A stretch of 64,000 nucleotides of DNA from JBLXBZ01 sp048265185 (lineage in GTDB: Bacteria; Pseudomonadota; Alphaproteobacteria; Rhizobiales; Stappiaceae), in contig JBLXBZ010000007.1 in NCBI GenBank assembly GCA_048265185.1, forward strand, positions 62,001 through 126,000, in the 5' to 3' direction. Every line of letters starts with the position of its first letter. The first letter of the stretch is position 1. A program made the translations under genes and the position numbers. Below the pieces are notes generated by a model. It was not told where the DNA came from and did not search any database. It worked only from the letters and a program-made list of their open reading frames with translations. Positions 35,671 to 44,111 of the stretch are shown piece after piece.

Positions 35671-37857
35671 CTAGATACTGCCAACCGTCTTAAGACGCGC
35701 GCGCGGGTGCACCTCATTCTGGCTCATAACCGTGGTGTGAGCGCGAAAGCGCTCGATAATAGAGCGGACAAACGGCCGGCTCTGAGGCGAGGTCAACAAT
35801 ACCGGCACTTCGCCGATTTGCGCCGCACGTTCAAAAGCCTCCCGCACCAGTCCCACAAATTCTTGCAATTTGGACGGCGCCATAGCCAAACTTTTTTCCT
35901 CTCCCTCGCCCACGATAGACTCCAAAAACGCCTGCTCCCATTGCGGACTAAGAGAAATCAGGGGCAAATAACCGCCAGGCGCCTGATTGGCGGCGCAAAT
36001 TTGACGCGACAACCGCGTGCGCACATGCTCGGCGATCATCGTAGGATTGCGCGTAAAGCTTGTGGCCTCCGCCACGCCCTCCAATATGGTTCCCAAATCG
36101 CGAACAGAAACCCTCTCTCCCAATAAAATCTGCAACACCCGCTGAATGCCGGAGACCGAAATCTGGCTGGGAACAATATCTTCAACCAGCTTACCCTGTT
36201 CGCTTGGCAATTCCTGCAGCAGCTTCTGCACGTCGCCATACGTTAAAAGATCCGCGATATTGCCGCGCAGGGTCTCGGTCAAATGCGTAGCCAGAACGGT
36301 CGCTGGGTCGACCACCGTATACCCGCGAATCGCCGCGTCTTCGCGATATTGAGCCTCCACCCATGTGGCGGGCAAACCAAAGGTGGGTTCGGTCGTATGC
36401 GTGCCCGGCAAAGCAACCTGCCCCCCTTGCGGATCCATGACCATAAAGTGATTTGGATAGAGAAGGCCTTGTCCCGCGCTCACCTCCTTCACCTTGATCA
36501 CATATTCATTCGCGCCAAGCTGAATGTTGTCGAGAATACGCACGGAGGGCATCAAAACGCCCATGTCGCCGGCGATTTGTCTTCGAAGCGCCTTGATCTG
36601 CTCCGTTAGCTGGTCGCCGCCCATCTCCCCTTCCTTGATTATCGGCAGCAGCGCATATCCAAGCTCAATTCGCAGCTCGTCCATCTTCAGAGCGTCCGTA
36701 ATCGGCGGCTCAGAAGGCGCGGGCGGCGCGGCGGGGGCGGCCGCCTCCTCTTCAATCAATTCTTTCTCCAGCTTGTGCTCGCGACCAGCGCGAAACGCCA
36801 GCCAGCCCGCAAGCCCCCCCAAGGTCAGAAACGGAAACGCCGGCATGCCCGGCAACATGGCCAGAACAACCATGACGAAGGCCGACATACCCAAGGCTTT
36901 CGGGTAGCCGGAAAGCTGTTTGGAAAGAGTTTTATCCGCAGCGCCGCGAATCCCCGCCTTGGAGACCAGAAGGCCAGCGGCGGTGGAGACGATCAGCGCG
37001 GGGATCTGTGAAACCAACCCATCGCCAATGGTCAAAAGCGTGTAGGTCTGAGCCGCGTCGCCAAATGACAGATTCTGTTGGGCGACGCCAATGATGATTC
37101 CGCCGATAATGTTGATGAATGTAATTAAAAGCCCGGCGATGGCGTCGCCACGCACGAATTTCGACGCCCCGTCCATGGCTCCGAAAAAAGAGCTTTCGTC
37201 TTCAAGCTCTTTGCGCCGCGAACGCGCCTGACCTTCGTCGATAAGCCCCGCCGACAGATCCGCGTCAATGGCCATTTGCTTGCCCGGCATGGCGTCCAGC
37301 GTAAAACGCGCCGCAACTTCCGCGATACGTCCCGAGCCCTTGGTGATAACGATGAAGTTCACAATGACGAGGATCGCGAACACAATGATCCCGATCATGA
37401 AGTTTCCGCCCATGACGAAGCTGCCGAAAGCTTCGATCACATGGCCGGCGGCCGCCGTTCCCTCATGCCCGTTCGCTAATATAAGACGTGTCGAGGCGAG
37501 ATTGAGCGCCAGACGCAACATGGTGGCGATCAGCAAAACCGTGGGAAAGGAAGAAAACTCAAGGGGCTGTTGAATGAACAGGCCCGTCATGAGAATCAAA
37601 ACCGAAAATATGATGGAGATCGCCAAAAACATGTCCAGCATGAAGGCCGGCATGGGCAGAATCAAAAGGACGAGGATCACCATCACGCCAATGGCGAGAC
37701 CGATATCGCCGCTGCGCACAACCCTCCACATGTCGTTGAGGGAAGGAAGCCCGCTCAATGCTCCCCCTCGCGCGGCGCCGGGAACTGGAGGCGCGGATTT
37801 GGCGATGTCGCCGCCGCTTCCCGCGCTGATATTCTCTCGTGGCGCCAAGTCGTTCAT
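35671..37857 (-). CDS. flhA: Flagellar biosynthesis protein FlhA
   Basis: A 728-residue inner-membrane component of the flagellar type III export gate. The N-terminal half has about eight helices, beginning IGLAIGVMVILVLLILPMPAFMLDMFLAISIIFSVLILM, and the FHIPEP-region match GKQMAIDADLSAGLIDEGQARSRRKELEDESSFFGAMDGASKFVRGDAIAG. The cytosolic C-terminal half binds export chaperones. ATG 37857 has AGAGG upstream. It is last in fliF-fliG-fliH-fliN-flbD-flhA, 22 bases after flbD. Confidence 0.97.
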   Translation of the reverse strand: MNDLAPRENISAGSGGDIAKSAPPVPGAARGGALSGLPSLNDMWRVVRSGDIGLAIGVMVILVLLILPMPAFMLDMFLAISIIFSVLILMTGLFIQQPLEFSSFPTVLLIATMLRLALNLASTRLILANGHEGTAAAGHVIEAFGSFVMGGNFMIGIIVFAILVIVNFIVITKGSGRIAEVAARFTLDAMPGKQMAIDADLSAGLIDEGQARSRRKELEDESSFFGAMDGASKFVRGDAIAGLLITFINIIGGIIIGVAQQNLSFGDAAQTYTLLTIGDGLVSQIPALIVSTAAGLLVSKAGIRGAADKTLSKQLSGYPKALGMSAFVMVVLAMLPGMPAFPFLTLGGLAGWLAFRAGREHKLEKELIEEEAAAPAAPPAPSEPPITDALKMDELRIELGYALLPIIKEGEMGGDQLTEQIKALRRQIAGDMGVLMPSVRILDNIQLGANEYVIKVKEVSAGQGLLYPNHFMVMDPQGGQVALPGTHTTEPTFGLPATWVEAQYREDAAIRGYTVVDPATVLATHLTETLRGNIADLLTYGDVQKLLQELPSEQGKLVEDIVPSQISVSGIQRVLQILLGERVSVRDLGTILEGVAEATSFTRNPTMIAEHVRTRLSRQICAANQAPGGYLPLISLSPQWEQAFLESIVGEGEEKSLAMAPSKLQEFVGLVREAFERAAQIGEVPVLLTSPQSRPFVRSIIERFRAHTTVMSQNEVHPRARLKTVGSI

Positions 37858-37879
37858 CAAATGCCTCTAGATCAGCCCG

Positions 37880-39241
37880 TCAATAACCACTTGCGCGCAT
37901 TTCGCCAGGAGCGGCGACGCCGAAACCATCGCTGGCGTATTGATTCAACTTGTTTCGCAGCGTGCGAATGGAAATTCCGAGAATTTTCGCCGCATGGGTC
38001 CGGTTGCCAAGACAATGGTCAAGAGTGTCCAGAATCAAGTCGCGTTCAACATCGGCCACGGTACGGCCCACCAGCGTTCGCGACACCGCTTCCGCCGTGA
38101 CCGCGGCTCTAGAGGCCGGCTCGCTCAAGGTGGTGATCGGCGTTCCGTCCGGCATTCTCAACGCTTCAACGCCTATTTCCTCGCCATTGGCGAGCAAAAC
38201 CGCGCGGTGAATGGTGTTCTCAAGCTCGCGAACGTTCCCCGGCCATTGGTTCGCTTGCAAGGAGCGGCGCGCCTGCGGGTCAATCGGCTTGACAGAAACG
38301 CCGTTCAGCTCTGAATAACGGGCGACGAAATGCTCCGCCAGCTCAAGGATATCGGCGGGGCGCTGGCGCAATGGCGGCAATTTCAGATTGACCACGTTCA
38401 AGCGGTATAGCAAATCCTCCCGAAACGCTCCCTGACGCACGCTTTCCGCCAAATCCCGGTTGGAGGTGGCGATGACGCGGATGTTTACCGGAACCGGCCG
38501 CGTGCCGCCAACCCGGTCAATCACCCGTTCCTGCAAGGCCCGCAACAGCTTCGCCTGCAAGCGCACATCCATCTCGGAAATTTCATCAAGGAGCAGCGTG
38601 CCCCCATCCGCCTCTTCAAACTTCCCGATCCGGCGCGCCACAGCTCCGGTGAAAGCGCCTTTTTCATGCCCGAAAAGCTCCGACTCCAGAAGATGTTCGG
38701 GAATTGCGGCGCAATTGATCGAGATAAAGGCCTTGCCGGCGCGGTTGGAACGCTGGTGAACATAGCGAGCCACGACTTCCTTGCCGCTGCCTGATTCGCC
38801 GGTGACGAGAATGGAGGCGTCCGAAGGCGCCACCTGTTCAGCCAGTTTGATCACCGCCGCCATGGCTTCATCACGGTAGATGATGTCATTGCGTTCCTGG
38901 GCCACGGCCGCCAAAACTGCGGCGATCATCTCCGGATCAGGCGGCAGAGGAATATATTCTTTGGCCCCAGCGCGAATGGCGCTAACGGCGGCTTGAGCAT
39001 CGGTGCTGGTGCCGCAGGCCACCACTGGCAAATGAATCCGCTCGCGCTGAAGCTTTTCGCAAAAGTCGGAGATGTCCAACATGACGTCGACCATGACCAA
39101 ATCAGCGCCGCGTCCAGAACGAAGCACTTTTAACGCCCCCTCGGCGTCGGTCGCATGGGTGACGTTGGCCCCTCGATCCATCGCGATTTTCGACGCGGCC
39201 GTAAGTTGTCCACCTAAAATTCCAACAATTAGCAATCTCAT
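37880..39241 (-). CDS. flbD: Sigma-54-dependent flagellar regulator FlbD
   Basis: A 453-residue bacterial enhancer-binding protein. Residues 1-120 are a receiver-like domain that keeps an Asp (VMVDVML) but lacks the acidic pair usual at the N-terminus (LLIVGILGG). The AAA+ domain has Walker A TGESGSGKE, the sigma-54 contact loop GAFTGA and ISEMD after the GGTLLLDE Walker B. The C-terminus has a Fis-type helix-turn-helix (THAAKILGISIRTLRNKLNQY). In Caulobacter FlbD represses fliF and activates late flagellar genes with FliX; both kinds of sites are found here. Confidence 0.95.
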   Translation of the reverse strand: MRLLIVGILGGQLTAASKIAMDRGANVTHATDAEGALKVLRSGRGADLVMVDVMLDISDFCEKLQRERIHLPVVACGTSTDAQAAVSAIRAGAKEYIPLPPDPEMIAAVLAAVAQERNDIIYRDEAMAAVIKLAEQVAPSDASILVTGESGSGKEVVARYVHQRSNRAGKAFISINCAAIPEHLLESELFGHEKGAFTGAVARRIGKFEEADGGTLLLDEISEMDVRLQAKLLRALQERVIDRVGGTRPVPVNIRVIATSNRDLAESVRQGAFREDLLYRLNVVNLKLPPLRQRPADILELAEHFVARYSELNGVSVKPIDPQARRSLQANQWPGNVRELENTIHRAVLLANGEEIGVEALRMPDGTPITTLSEPASRAAVTAEAVSRTLVGRTVADVERDLILDTLDHCLGNRTHAAKILGISIRTLRNKLNQYASDGFGVAAPGEMRASGY

Positions 39242-39264
39242 CTCAGGATCTCCTGACCAGCGCT

Positions 39265-39618
39265 CTACCGATCGGCCTTGATAATTTCCGTCATGGTGAC
39301 GCCAAGCTTGTCATCGACGAGAACCACTTCTCCGCGCGCCACAAGCCGATCATTCACGTAGATGTCGATGGCTTCGCCGACCTTGCGATCTAATTCCAAA
39401 ATGGTGCCCGCGCCCATTTTCAACAGCTCGGACACATGCATTTTCGAATGTCCAAGCACGGCGGAAATTTGCACGGGAACGTCAAAAACCGCCTCAAGGT
39501 CTTGCGGCCCACGGCTTTGCGCGGCTTCCGCCCCGTCGTCCCTCGTCCCGTTTGACCGCCCGTCCAGCTCATTCAGCGACAGCCCGCTCTCACCCGCTTT
39601 TTCATCGTTGTCGCTCAT
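39265..39618 (-). CDS. fliN: Flagellar motor switch protein FliN
   Basis: A 117-residue C-ring protein. The SpoA domain (VFDVPVQISAVLGHSKMHVSELLKMGAGTILELDRKVGEAIDIYVNDRLVARGEVVLVDDKLGVTMTEII) fills the C-terminal 80 residues; the N-terminal 38 are a polar linker. Start overlaps the fliH stop (ATGA). Part of the switch with FliG and FliM, controlling export and motor direction. Confidence 0.95.
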   Translation of the reverse strand: MSDNDEKAGESGLSLNELDGRSNGTRDDGAEAAQSRGPQDLEAVFDVPVQISAVLGHSKMHVSELLKMGAGTILELDRKVGEAIDIYVNDRLVARGEVVLVDDKLGVTMTEIIKADR

Positions 39619-40379
39619 GATTGATCCTGTTCCTTGCCTGCGCCCGCAGCGCCAGCGTCATGTTTGACGCCGTCGTTCTTGCTCGGTCGTTTCACCTCGT
39701 TTTTTCCCTCACGGCCTGCGAAGTAGCGTTTCACCGCCTGATCCAACTGCTTCTCAATTGCTGAACGATCTCGAATAATCCCGCCGTCCGCCCACTCGAT
39801 GCGGCAATCGCCGCGACTCACTTCAGGCTCGCCCAAAATGATCAACCGTCCATCAAACCCGCGTTCATGAATAAGCGGCTCCACACGCTCCTTCAGCCCT
39901 TCCACGTCCCGCTCGCTAACGCGAACGACCAGATGCGGCGCCCGACGCAAGGGGCCAAGGCTCTCGGAAATCAAAGCCACGATTTCTCCAAGCGGCTCGC
40001 GGGCGATCAAATGCGCGCATAAGCGTCGGCCAATCAGAAACGCCAGCGCGATGGCGTCTTTTTCAACCCTCGCCTTCTGATCGTCCAATTGGTCAAGCAG
40101 AGACGCCACCTCGCCCGTCAATCGCTCCACCTCCTCAGCCAAACGCGCCTCCGCAGCGCTCGCGCCCTTGCCTTCACCTTGCGCAAGGCCTCGCTCATAG
40201 GCCGCTTTTTCGGCCTCGGCCAAAAGCGCTTCATGAGCTTCAAGCAAAATCGTCGGCGGCTCAGGCGTCGGCGCCGGCGCCTCGCGCGAAGAGGTTGCGT
40301 CTTCCGCCTTCCTGACGGCGAAGTCTTCATTAAACAAAAATCGCGCCGGCTTGACGGTCTGGGTCATGGCTCTCATCAT
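39615..40379 (-). CDS. fliH: Flagellar assembly protein FliH (FlbE)
   Basis: A 254-residue cytosolic protein. The middle has a long coiled coil (ILLEAHEALLAEAEKAAYERGLAQGEG, then ARLAEEVERLTGEVASLLDQLDDQKARVEKDA) and the C-terminal part is the FliH/V-ATPase stator-like domain (ISESLGPLRRAPHLVVRVSERDVEGLKERV). It regulates the FliI export ATPase, which is not in this window. ATG codons at 40379, 40376 and 40367 are all possible; the last has GAGAG upstream. It corresponds to flbE in the Caulobacter fliF operon. Confidence 0.87.
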   Translation of the reverse strand: MMRAMTQTVKPARFLFNEDFAVRKAEDATSSREAPAPTPEPPTILLEAHEALLAEAEKAAYERGLAQGEGKGASAAEARLAEEVERLTGEVASLLDQLDDQKARVEKDAIALAFLIGRRLCAHLIAREPLGEIVALISESLGPLRRAPHLVVRVSERDVEGLKERVEPLIHERGFDGRLIILGEPEVSRGDCRIEWADGGIIRDRSAIEKQLDQAVKRYFAGREGKNEVKRPSKNDGVKHDAGAAGAGKEQDQS

Positions 40380-40389
40380 AGCTTGGTCA

Positions 40390-41445
40390 TCAGTAGATCA
40401 ACTCGTCATCGCCCTTGCTCTTGGAGAGCATGATTTCGCCCTTGGCGGCCAGATCCTTCGCCGTCGCGACCATAGCGGTCTGCACCTCGTCCACATCGCG
40501 CAGACGGATTGGCCCCAAAGCCTCCATGTCATCCAGCAACAACTTCGCCGCGCGCGAGGACATATTGCCCAAAAAGTAATCCCGGACCGTTTCTGAAGAT
40601 CCTTTCAGCGCGATCGCAAGCTTGTCCTTCTGCACGTTGCGCAACAACGTCTGGCAACTCGCCGCGTCAAGCTTCATCAAGTCGTCGAAGGTGAACATCA
40701 ACGTTTTGATTTGTTCAGCCGATTCGCGGTTGTCCTCCTCCAGAGCGGCGAGAAACCGCGCTTCCGTCTGCCGGTCAAAATTATTGAAAATATCCGCCAT
40801 CATCTCATGGCTGTCCCGGCGGCTGGTGTTGGTCAGATTAGACATGAACTCAACGCGCAAAGTCTGCTCGACCTTTTCAAGAACTTCCTTTTGCACAGCC
40901 TCCATCCGCAGCATGCGGTTGACGACCTCCATCGCCAGCTCTTCGGGCAAAATCGACAGAACCCGCGCCGCGTGCTCAGAATTGATCTTCGACAGAACCA
41001 CAGCCACCGTTTGCGGATATTCATTCTTCAGATAGTTTGCGAGAACGTTTTCCTGAACATTGGACAGTTTTTCCCACATGTTGCGCCCCGCAGGACCACG
41101 AATTTCCTCCATGATCGCCGCGACGCGGTCATTAGAAAGAAAGCTCGCCAACAGCCTCTCGGTCACGTCGACATTGCCGGTCAACGCTCCCTTGCTTGAG
41201 ATCTTTTTCACGAAGTCAATGAAAAGACCTTCAAGCATTTTTGGCGTCACAGGGCCAAGGCGAGCCATGGCCGCGGAAATCTGGCGCACTTCAATCTCAT
41301 CCAGCTGCTCCCAAATCTTGCGCCCATGTTTCTCGCCCAGCGCCAAAAGCATGACCGCGGCGCGTTCTGAGCCAACCAGATCCCGATCCGTGTCGGTATC
41401 GCTAAGAGTGAGCTGCCGCCCTGGCATAGATGATGACGCATCCAT
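40390..41445 (-). CDS. fliG: Flagellar motor switch protein FliG
   Basis: A 351-residue C-ring protein linking the MS ring to torque generation. It has the N-terminal FliF-binding domain (SERAAVMLLALGEKHGRKIWEQLDEIEVRQISAAMA), a middle domain with LKNEYPQTVAVVLSKINSEHAARVLSILPE (EHPQ-type motif as EYPQ), and the C-terminal charged domain (FDDLMKLDAASCQTLLRNVQKDKLAIALKG) that meets MotA. It lies four bases after fliF. Confidence 0.97.
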   Translation of the reverse strand: MDASSSMPGRQLTLSDTDTDRDLVGSERAAVMLLALGEKHGRKIWEQLDEIEVRQISAAMARLGPVTPKMLEGLFIDFVKKISSKGALTGNVDVTERLLASFLSNDRVAAIMEEIRGPAGRNMWEKLSNVQENVLANYLKNEYPQTVAVVLSKINSEHAARVLSILPEELAMEVVNRMLRMEAVQKEVLEKVEQTLRVEFMSNLTNTSRRDSHEMMADIFNNFDRQTEARFLAALEEDNRESAEQIKTLMFTFDDLMKLDAASCQTLLRNVQKDKLAIALKGSSETVRDYFLGNMSSRAAKLLLDDMEALGPIRLRDVDEVQTAMVATAKDLAAKGEIMLSKSKGDDELIY

Positions 41446-41448
41446 ATT

Positions 41449-43074
41449 TTAAGCCGCCTCATTCAACCAGCCACGAATAATCGTGACGGCTTCAGTGGGA
41501 TATTCTTCAATCATTTCGCCAACTTTATTCATTGTAGTGGCTTGCATCGCGCCCGCCGCCTGAGCTTCTTCAAGCCAGCCGATTTTCTCTTCTCCGCTTT
41601 CCTGCGTCTCTTGCTCCGGCCGCTGGTCCGTCAAAGCGGTTTCTTCAACCAATTGCCCGTTCGAATCCACCACCAACGCCGGCTCCGGCTCGTTCTCATG
41701 CAAGATCTTCTTGATCAACGGGCGCACGGCGAACAAAGACAACAACACCGTGATCAGGAGCAAAACGCCTAACTCGACAAAGCGCATGAGATCAGCGCGC
41801 GTAAAGTCGAACAGCCCTTCTTCGCTTTCCACGAACAAAGCGTTCGGACCTTCGGCGAAGCGTAGGTTCACCACCTCGACCGTATCGCCGCGCGTCTCGT
41901 CAAACCCAACGGCGGAACGCACCAGCAAGGCGATTCGATCCAGCTGCTCCTGAGTGCGGGGCGTGTATTGCATGTCCCCATTTGCATCCGGAGCGTAACT
42001 GCCGTCCACCAACACCGCCACCGACAGCCGTTTCAATCCGCCCGCCTCAATCACTTCGGTGCGGGTGGATTTGGAAATTTCGTAATTAATCACTTCTTCG
42101 CTTGAACTGGAGACGTCCCGTTTCCCCGTCCCGCCATTTTGAACGTCTGCGTCCGGCAACTGGTTGCCAACCGTCACCCCTTCCGGCTGATCCGTCGAAG
42201 TGGAATTGTCCTCGCGAGTTTGAGTGGAGCGCACCACCTGACTTTCCGGATCAAACTGCTCCGATGTTTCCGTGCGGCGATTAAAGTCCAACTCCGCGCT
42301 CACCTTCACCCGTGAGCGCCCGATTCCAACCACCGAGTTAACGATTTCCTCCACCTGCAGGCGAAGGCGGCGCTCCATCTGAACGCTCTGCTCTTGCAAT
42401 GAAGAAGCGATGAAGCCCTCATTGCCCTCTTCGTCGCCGCTGGCCAAAAGGCGGCCGCTTTCATCGACGATAGAAACCGAGCTCGGCGACAAGCCTTCCA
42501 CAGCGCTGGCGACGAGATGCTGAATGGCGCGCACCTGAGATTGCTCAAGCGTGCCGCGAACTTTCAGCACAATTGACGCGGTGGGCGGCTGGCGATCACG
42601 CTGAAAAAGTTGCCGCTCCGGCAGAACCAGATGAACGCGCACAGCCTGCACACGGTCGATAGTGCGAATCGTACGCGCCAACTCGCCTTCCAGCGCCCGC
42701 ACCAGATTAACGTTCTGGACGAAGCTCGTGGCGCCCAGCGTATCCGTTTTATCAAAAATCTCGTACCCTACAGAGCCGCCCGTAGGCAGGCCATCTTCAG
42801 CAAGACGCATTCTAAGGCGCAATATCTCATCTTGCGGCACAGCGATGGTGGCGCCGTCGCGGCGCACTTCAAAATTCACCCCAAGACTCTCAAGCTGCGT
42901 TATGATCGCGGAAGAGTCTTCAAAGGTCAGATCCGTATAGAGCGGAGCCATCTGCGGACTGGACACCCGCAACATGATGAATGCGAAAGCGCCGACGAGA
43001 ATCGCGGCCACCGCCCCCATCGCAGCCAATCGCGTCGGCCCCAGCGTCTTGATCAGCTCTGAAAATCCGTTCAC
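41449..43074 (-). CDS. fliF: Flagellar MS-ring protein FliF
   Basis: A 541-residue inner-membrane ring protein. It has an N-terminal helix (LAAMGAVAAILVGAFAFIML near 15-34), ring-building motifs (LYTDLTFEDSSAIITQLESLGVNFEV; ELARTIRTIDRVQAVRVHLVLPE), and a C-terminal helix (FVELGVLLLITVLLSLFAVRPL) before the FliG-binding tail. The start is GTG at 43074. First gene of the operon; its upstream region carries a CtrA box and a FlbD-type dyad, consistent with an early class II promoter. Confidence 0.97.
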   Translation of the reverse strand: MNGFSELIKTLGPTRLAAMGAVAAILVGAFAFIMLRVSSPQMAPLYTDLTFEDSSAIITQLESLGVNFEVRRDGATIAVPQDEILRLRMRLAEDGLPTGGSVGYEIFDKTDTLGATSFVQNVNLVRALEGELARTIRTIDRVQAVRVHLVLPERQLFQRDRQPPTASIVLKVRGTLEQSQVRAIQHLVASAVEGLSPSSVSIVDESGRLLASGDEEGNEGFIASSLQEQSVQMERRLRLQVEEIVNSVVGIGRSRVKVSAELDFNRRTETSEQFDPESQVVRSTQTREDNSTSTDQPEGVTVGNQLPDADVQNGGTGKRDVSSSSEEVINYEISKSTRTEVIEAGGLKRLSVAVLVDGSYAPDANGDMQYTPRTQEQLDRIALLVRSAVGFDETRGDTVEVVNLRFAEGPNALFVESEEGLFDFTRADLMRFVELGVLLLITVLLSLFAVRPLIKKILHENEPEPALVVDSNGQLVEETALTDQRPEQETQESGEEKIGWLEEAQAAGAMQATTMNKVGEMIEEYPTEAVTIIRGWLNEAA

Positions 43075-43171
43075 CTGCGCCTACCTGCATTTCACTGCTC
43101 AAACCAATGGCCAAACCATCCAGAAAAGCCAAAAGGGGATGGATGACATCGGCCTTTCTGAATGGCTGGTG

Positions 43172-43184
43172 GGCAAAATTTGCC
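43172..43184. promoter_or_regulatory. 13-bp dyad GGCAA-AAT-TTGCC upstream of fliF, candidate FlbD site
   Basis: A perfect inverted repeat about 98-110 bp before the fliF start, between it and the CtrA box. The same GGCAA-N3-TTGCC dyad occurs twice upstream of fliK. In Caulobacter, FlbD binds the fliF promoter region to repress it. This resembles a sigma-54 element by eye but the GG-GC spacing is wrong for one. Confidence 0.6.
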
Positions 43185-43205
43185 GTCCAGATGGTAAACA
43201 AGTTA

Positions 43206-43220
43206 TTAACACAGAATTAA
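43206..43220. promoter_or_regulatory. CtrA box upstream of fliF (TTAA-N7-TTAA)
   Basis: TTAACACAGAATTAAC gives a perfect TTAA-N7-TTAA followed by the preferred C. It lies about 132-146 bp before the fliF start. CtrA activates fliF in Caulobacter and related bacteria, so this is a strong candidate for cell-cycle control of the operon. Confidence 0.8.
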
Positions 43221-43376
43221 CAAACTTCTAAAATGGCTGAATTCCGCCGTTTTTTATGTGCAAAATGCGAAAATTTAGCGGCAATTTTGACCTATTTTAT
43301 TAACTTCAGTTCTCATTTTCTGAAAAAAACTGCACGAACAAAGTGATTTGCGCATTTTTTGAGAAGTGTTTTAAAC

Positions 43377-43408
43377 AAAAAAGGCCGGCCAAATTGGCCA
43401 GCCTTTTA
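43377..43408 (-). terminator. Terminator downstream of sciP
   Basis: On the minus strand AAAAGGCTGGCC AATT TGGCCGGCCTTTTTTG forms a hairpin with a U-run. It ends about 220 bases after the sciP stop. The rest of the 43075-43627 gap (553 bp) holds the fliF control sites, AT-rich DNA at 43250-43380 and a GCCGTTAACGGC palindrome near 43612; I see no other gene. Confidence 0.75.
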
Positions 43409-43627
43409 ATTTGAAACACGATCGAAAATCCGACGCTCACACATTAAAAACACCCTTGATCGAGACACGTCTCATTCGGTGTTTCCTAGCCGGGCCGCAT
43501 CCCTCGCGCCTTGCTCCACGGATGACCCACCCGGGGAGTATTTCTTGTGATTCTCCTGTCGTCAGACCGACAAAGTTTAACGTTCGAGAAGCTTGCCGCA
43601 AGGAAGCGACGCCGTTAACGGCGCCCC

Positions 43628-43903
43628 TCACTCGCGATAATGCTGCACTCGCGTCGCCCTTAAGCCCGCAAGCCCATGCTTCTCTATTGACTGCTGCCAA
43701 GAGAGAAACTCCTCAACCGTCAACGTGTATCGCTGACAAGCCTCGTCAAGAGAGAGAAGCCCCCCCCTCACGGCCGCCACAACTTCAGCCTTCCGCCGGA
43801 TAACCCAGCGTCTGGTGTTTTGCGGCGGCAGGTCGGCGACAGTCAAAGGACTGCCGTCCGGCCCGATAACATATTTAACTCGTGCACTCACTTGTTCGGT
43901 CAT
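43628..43903 (-). CDS. sciP: CtrA inhibitor SciP (DUF1153)
   Basis: A 91-residue helix-turn-helix protein. The DUF1153 motif GPDGSPLTVADLPPQNTRRWVIRRKAEVVAAVRGGLLSLDEACQRYTLTVEEFLSWQ spans residues 14-70. In Caulobacter, SciP blocks CtrA-dependent transcription in swarmer cells by interfering with RNA polymerase recruitment at CtrA promoters. The gene stands between flgD and fliF on the same strand, with a near-CtrA box and an 8-bp inverted repeat just upstream, which hints at CtrA control and possible autoregulation. Confidence 0.93.
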   Translation of the reverse strand: MTEQVSARVKYVIGPDGSPLTVADLPPQNTRRWVIRRKAEVVAAVRGGLLSLDEACQRYTLTVEEFLSWQQSIEKHGLAGLRATRVQHYRE

Positions 43904-43908
43904 TGTAC

Positions 43909-43971
43909 TCTCACACTAACCATGACCAGTTCGAGTGTGAGAATACGCTGATGGTTTTAAGAATTACCTAA
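43909..43971 (-). promoter_or_regulatory. sciP promoter region: inverted repeat and near-CtrA box
   Basis: TCTCACAC (43909-43916) and GTGTGAGA (43935-43942) form an 8-bp inverted repeat with an 18-bp spacer, starting six bases before the sciP ATG. TTAA-GAATTAC-CTAA at 43957-43971 is one base short of a CtrA box. Together they are good candidates for the operator and activator site of sciP. Confidence 0.5.
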
Positions 43972-44111
43972 GCAGCCATCAACAATTCGGTAATAATTCA
44001 AGCGACTCATTCAGACCATCGAACGAATCTCGCTTCAGAAAAGAGTCAACATGAAGTGAATCAAACAAAAATAAAGAAAAACAAAAGAAACTCCCAATTT
44101 GCAATTAATAT

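Noticed and set aside
43172..43184. Sigma-54 promoter reading of GGCAAATTTTGCC at fliF
   Set aside because: Only 8 bases between the GG and GC elements instead of 10, so it is a dyad rather than a sigma-54 promoter.
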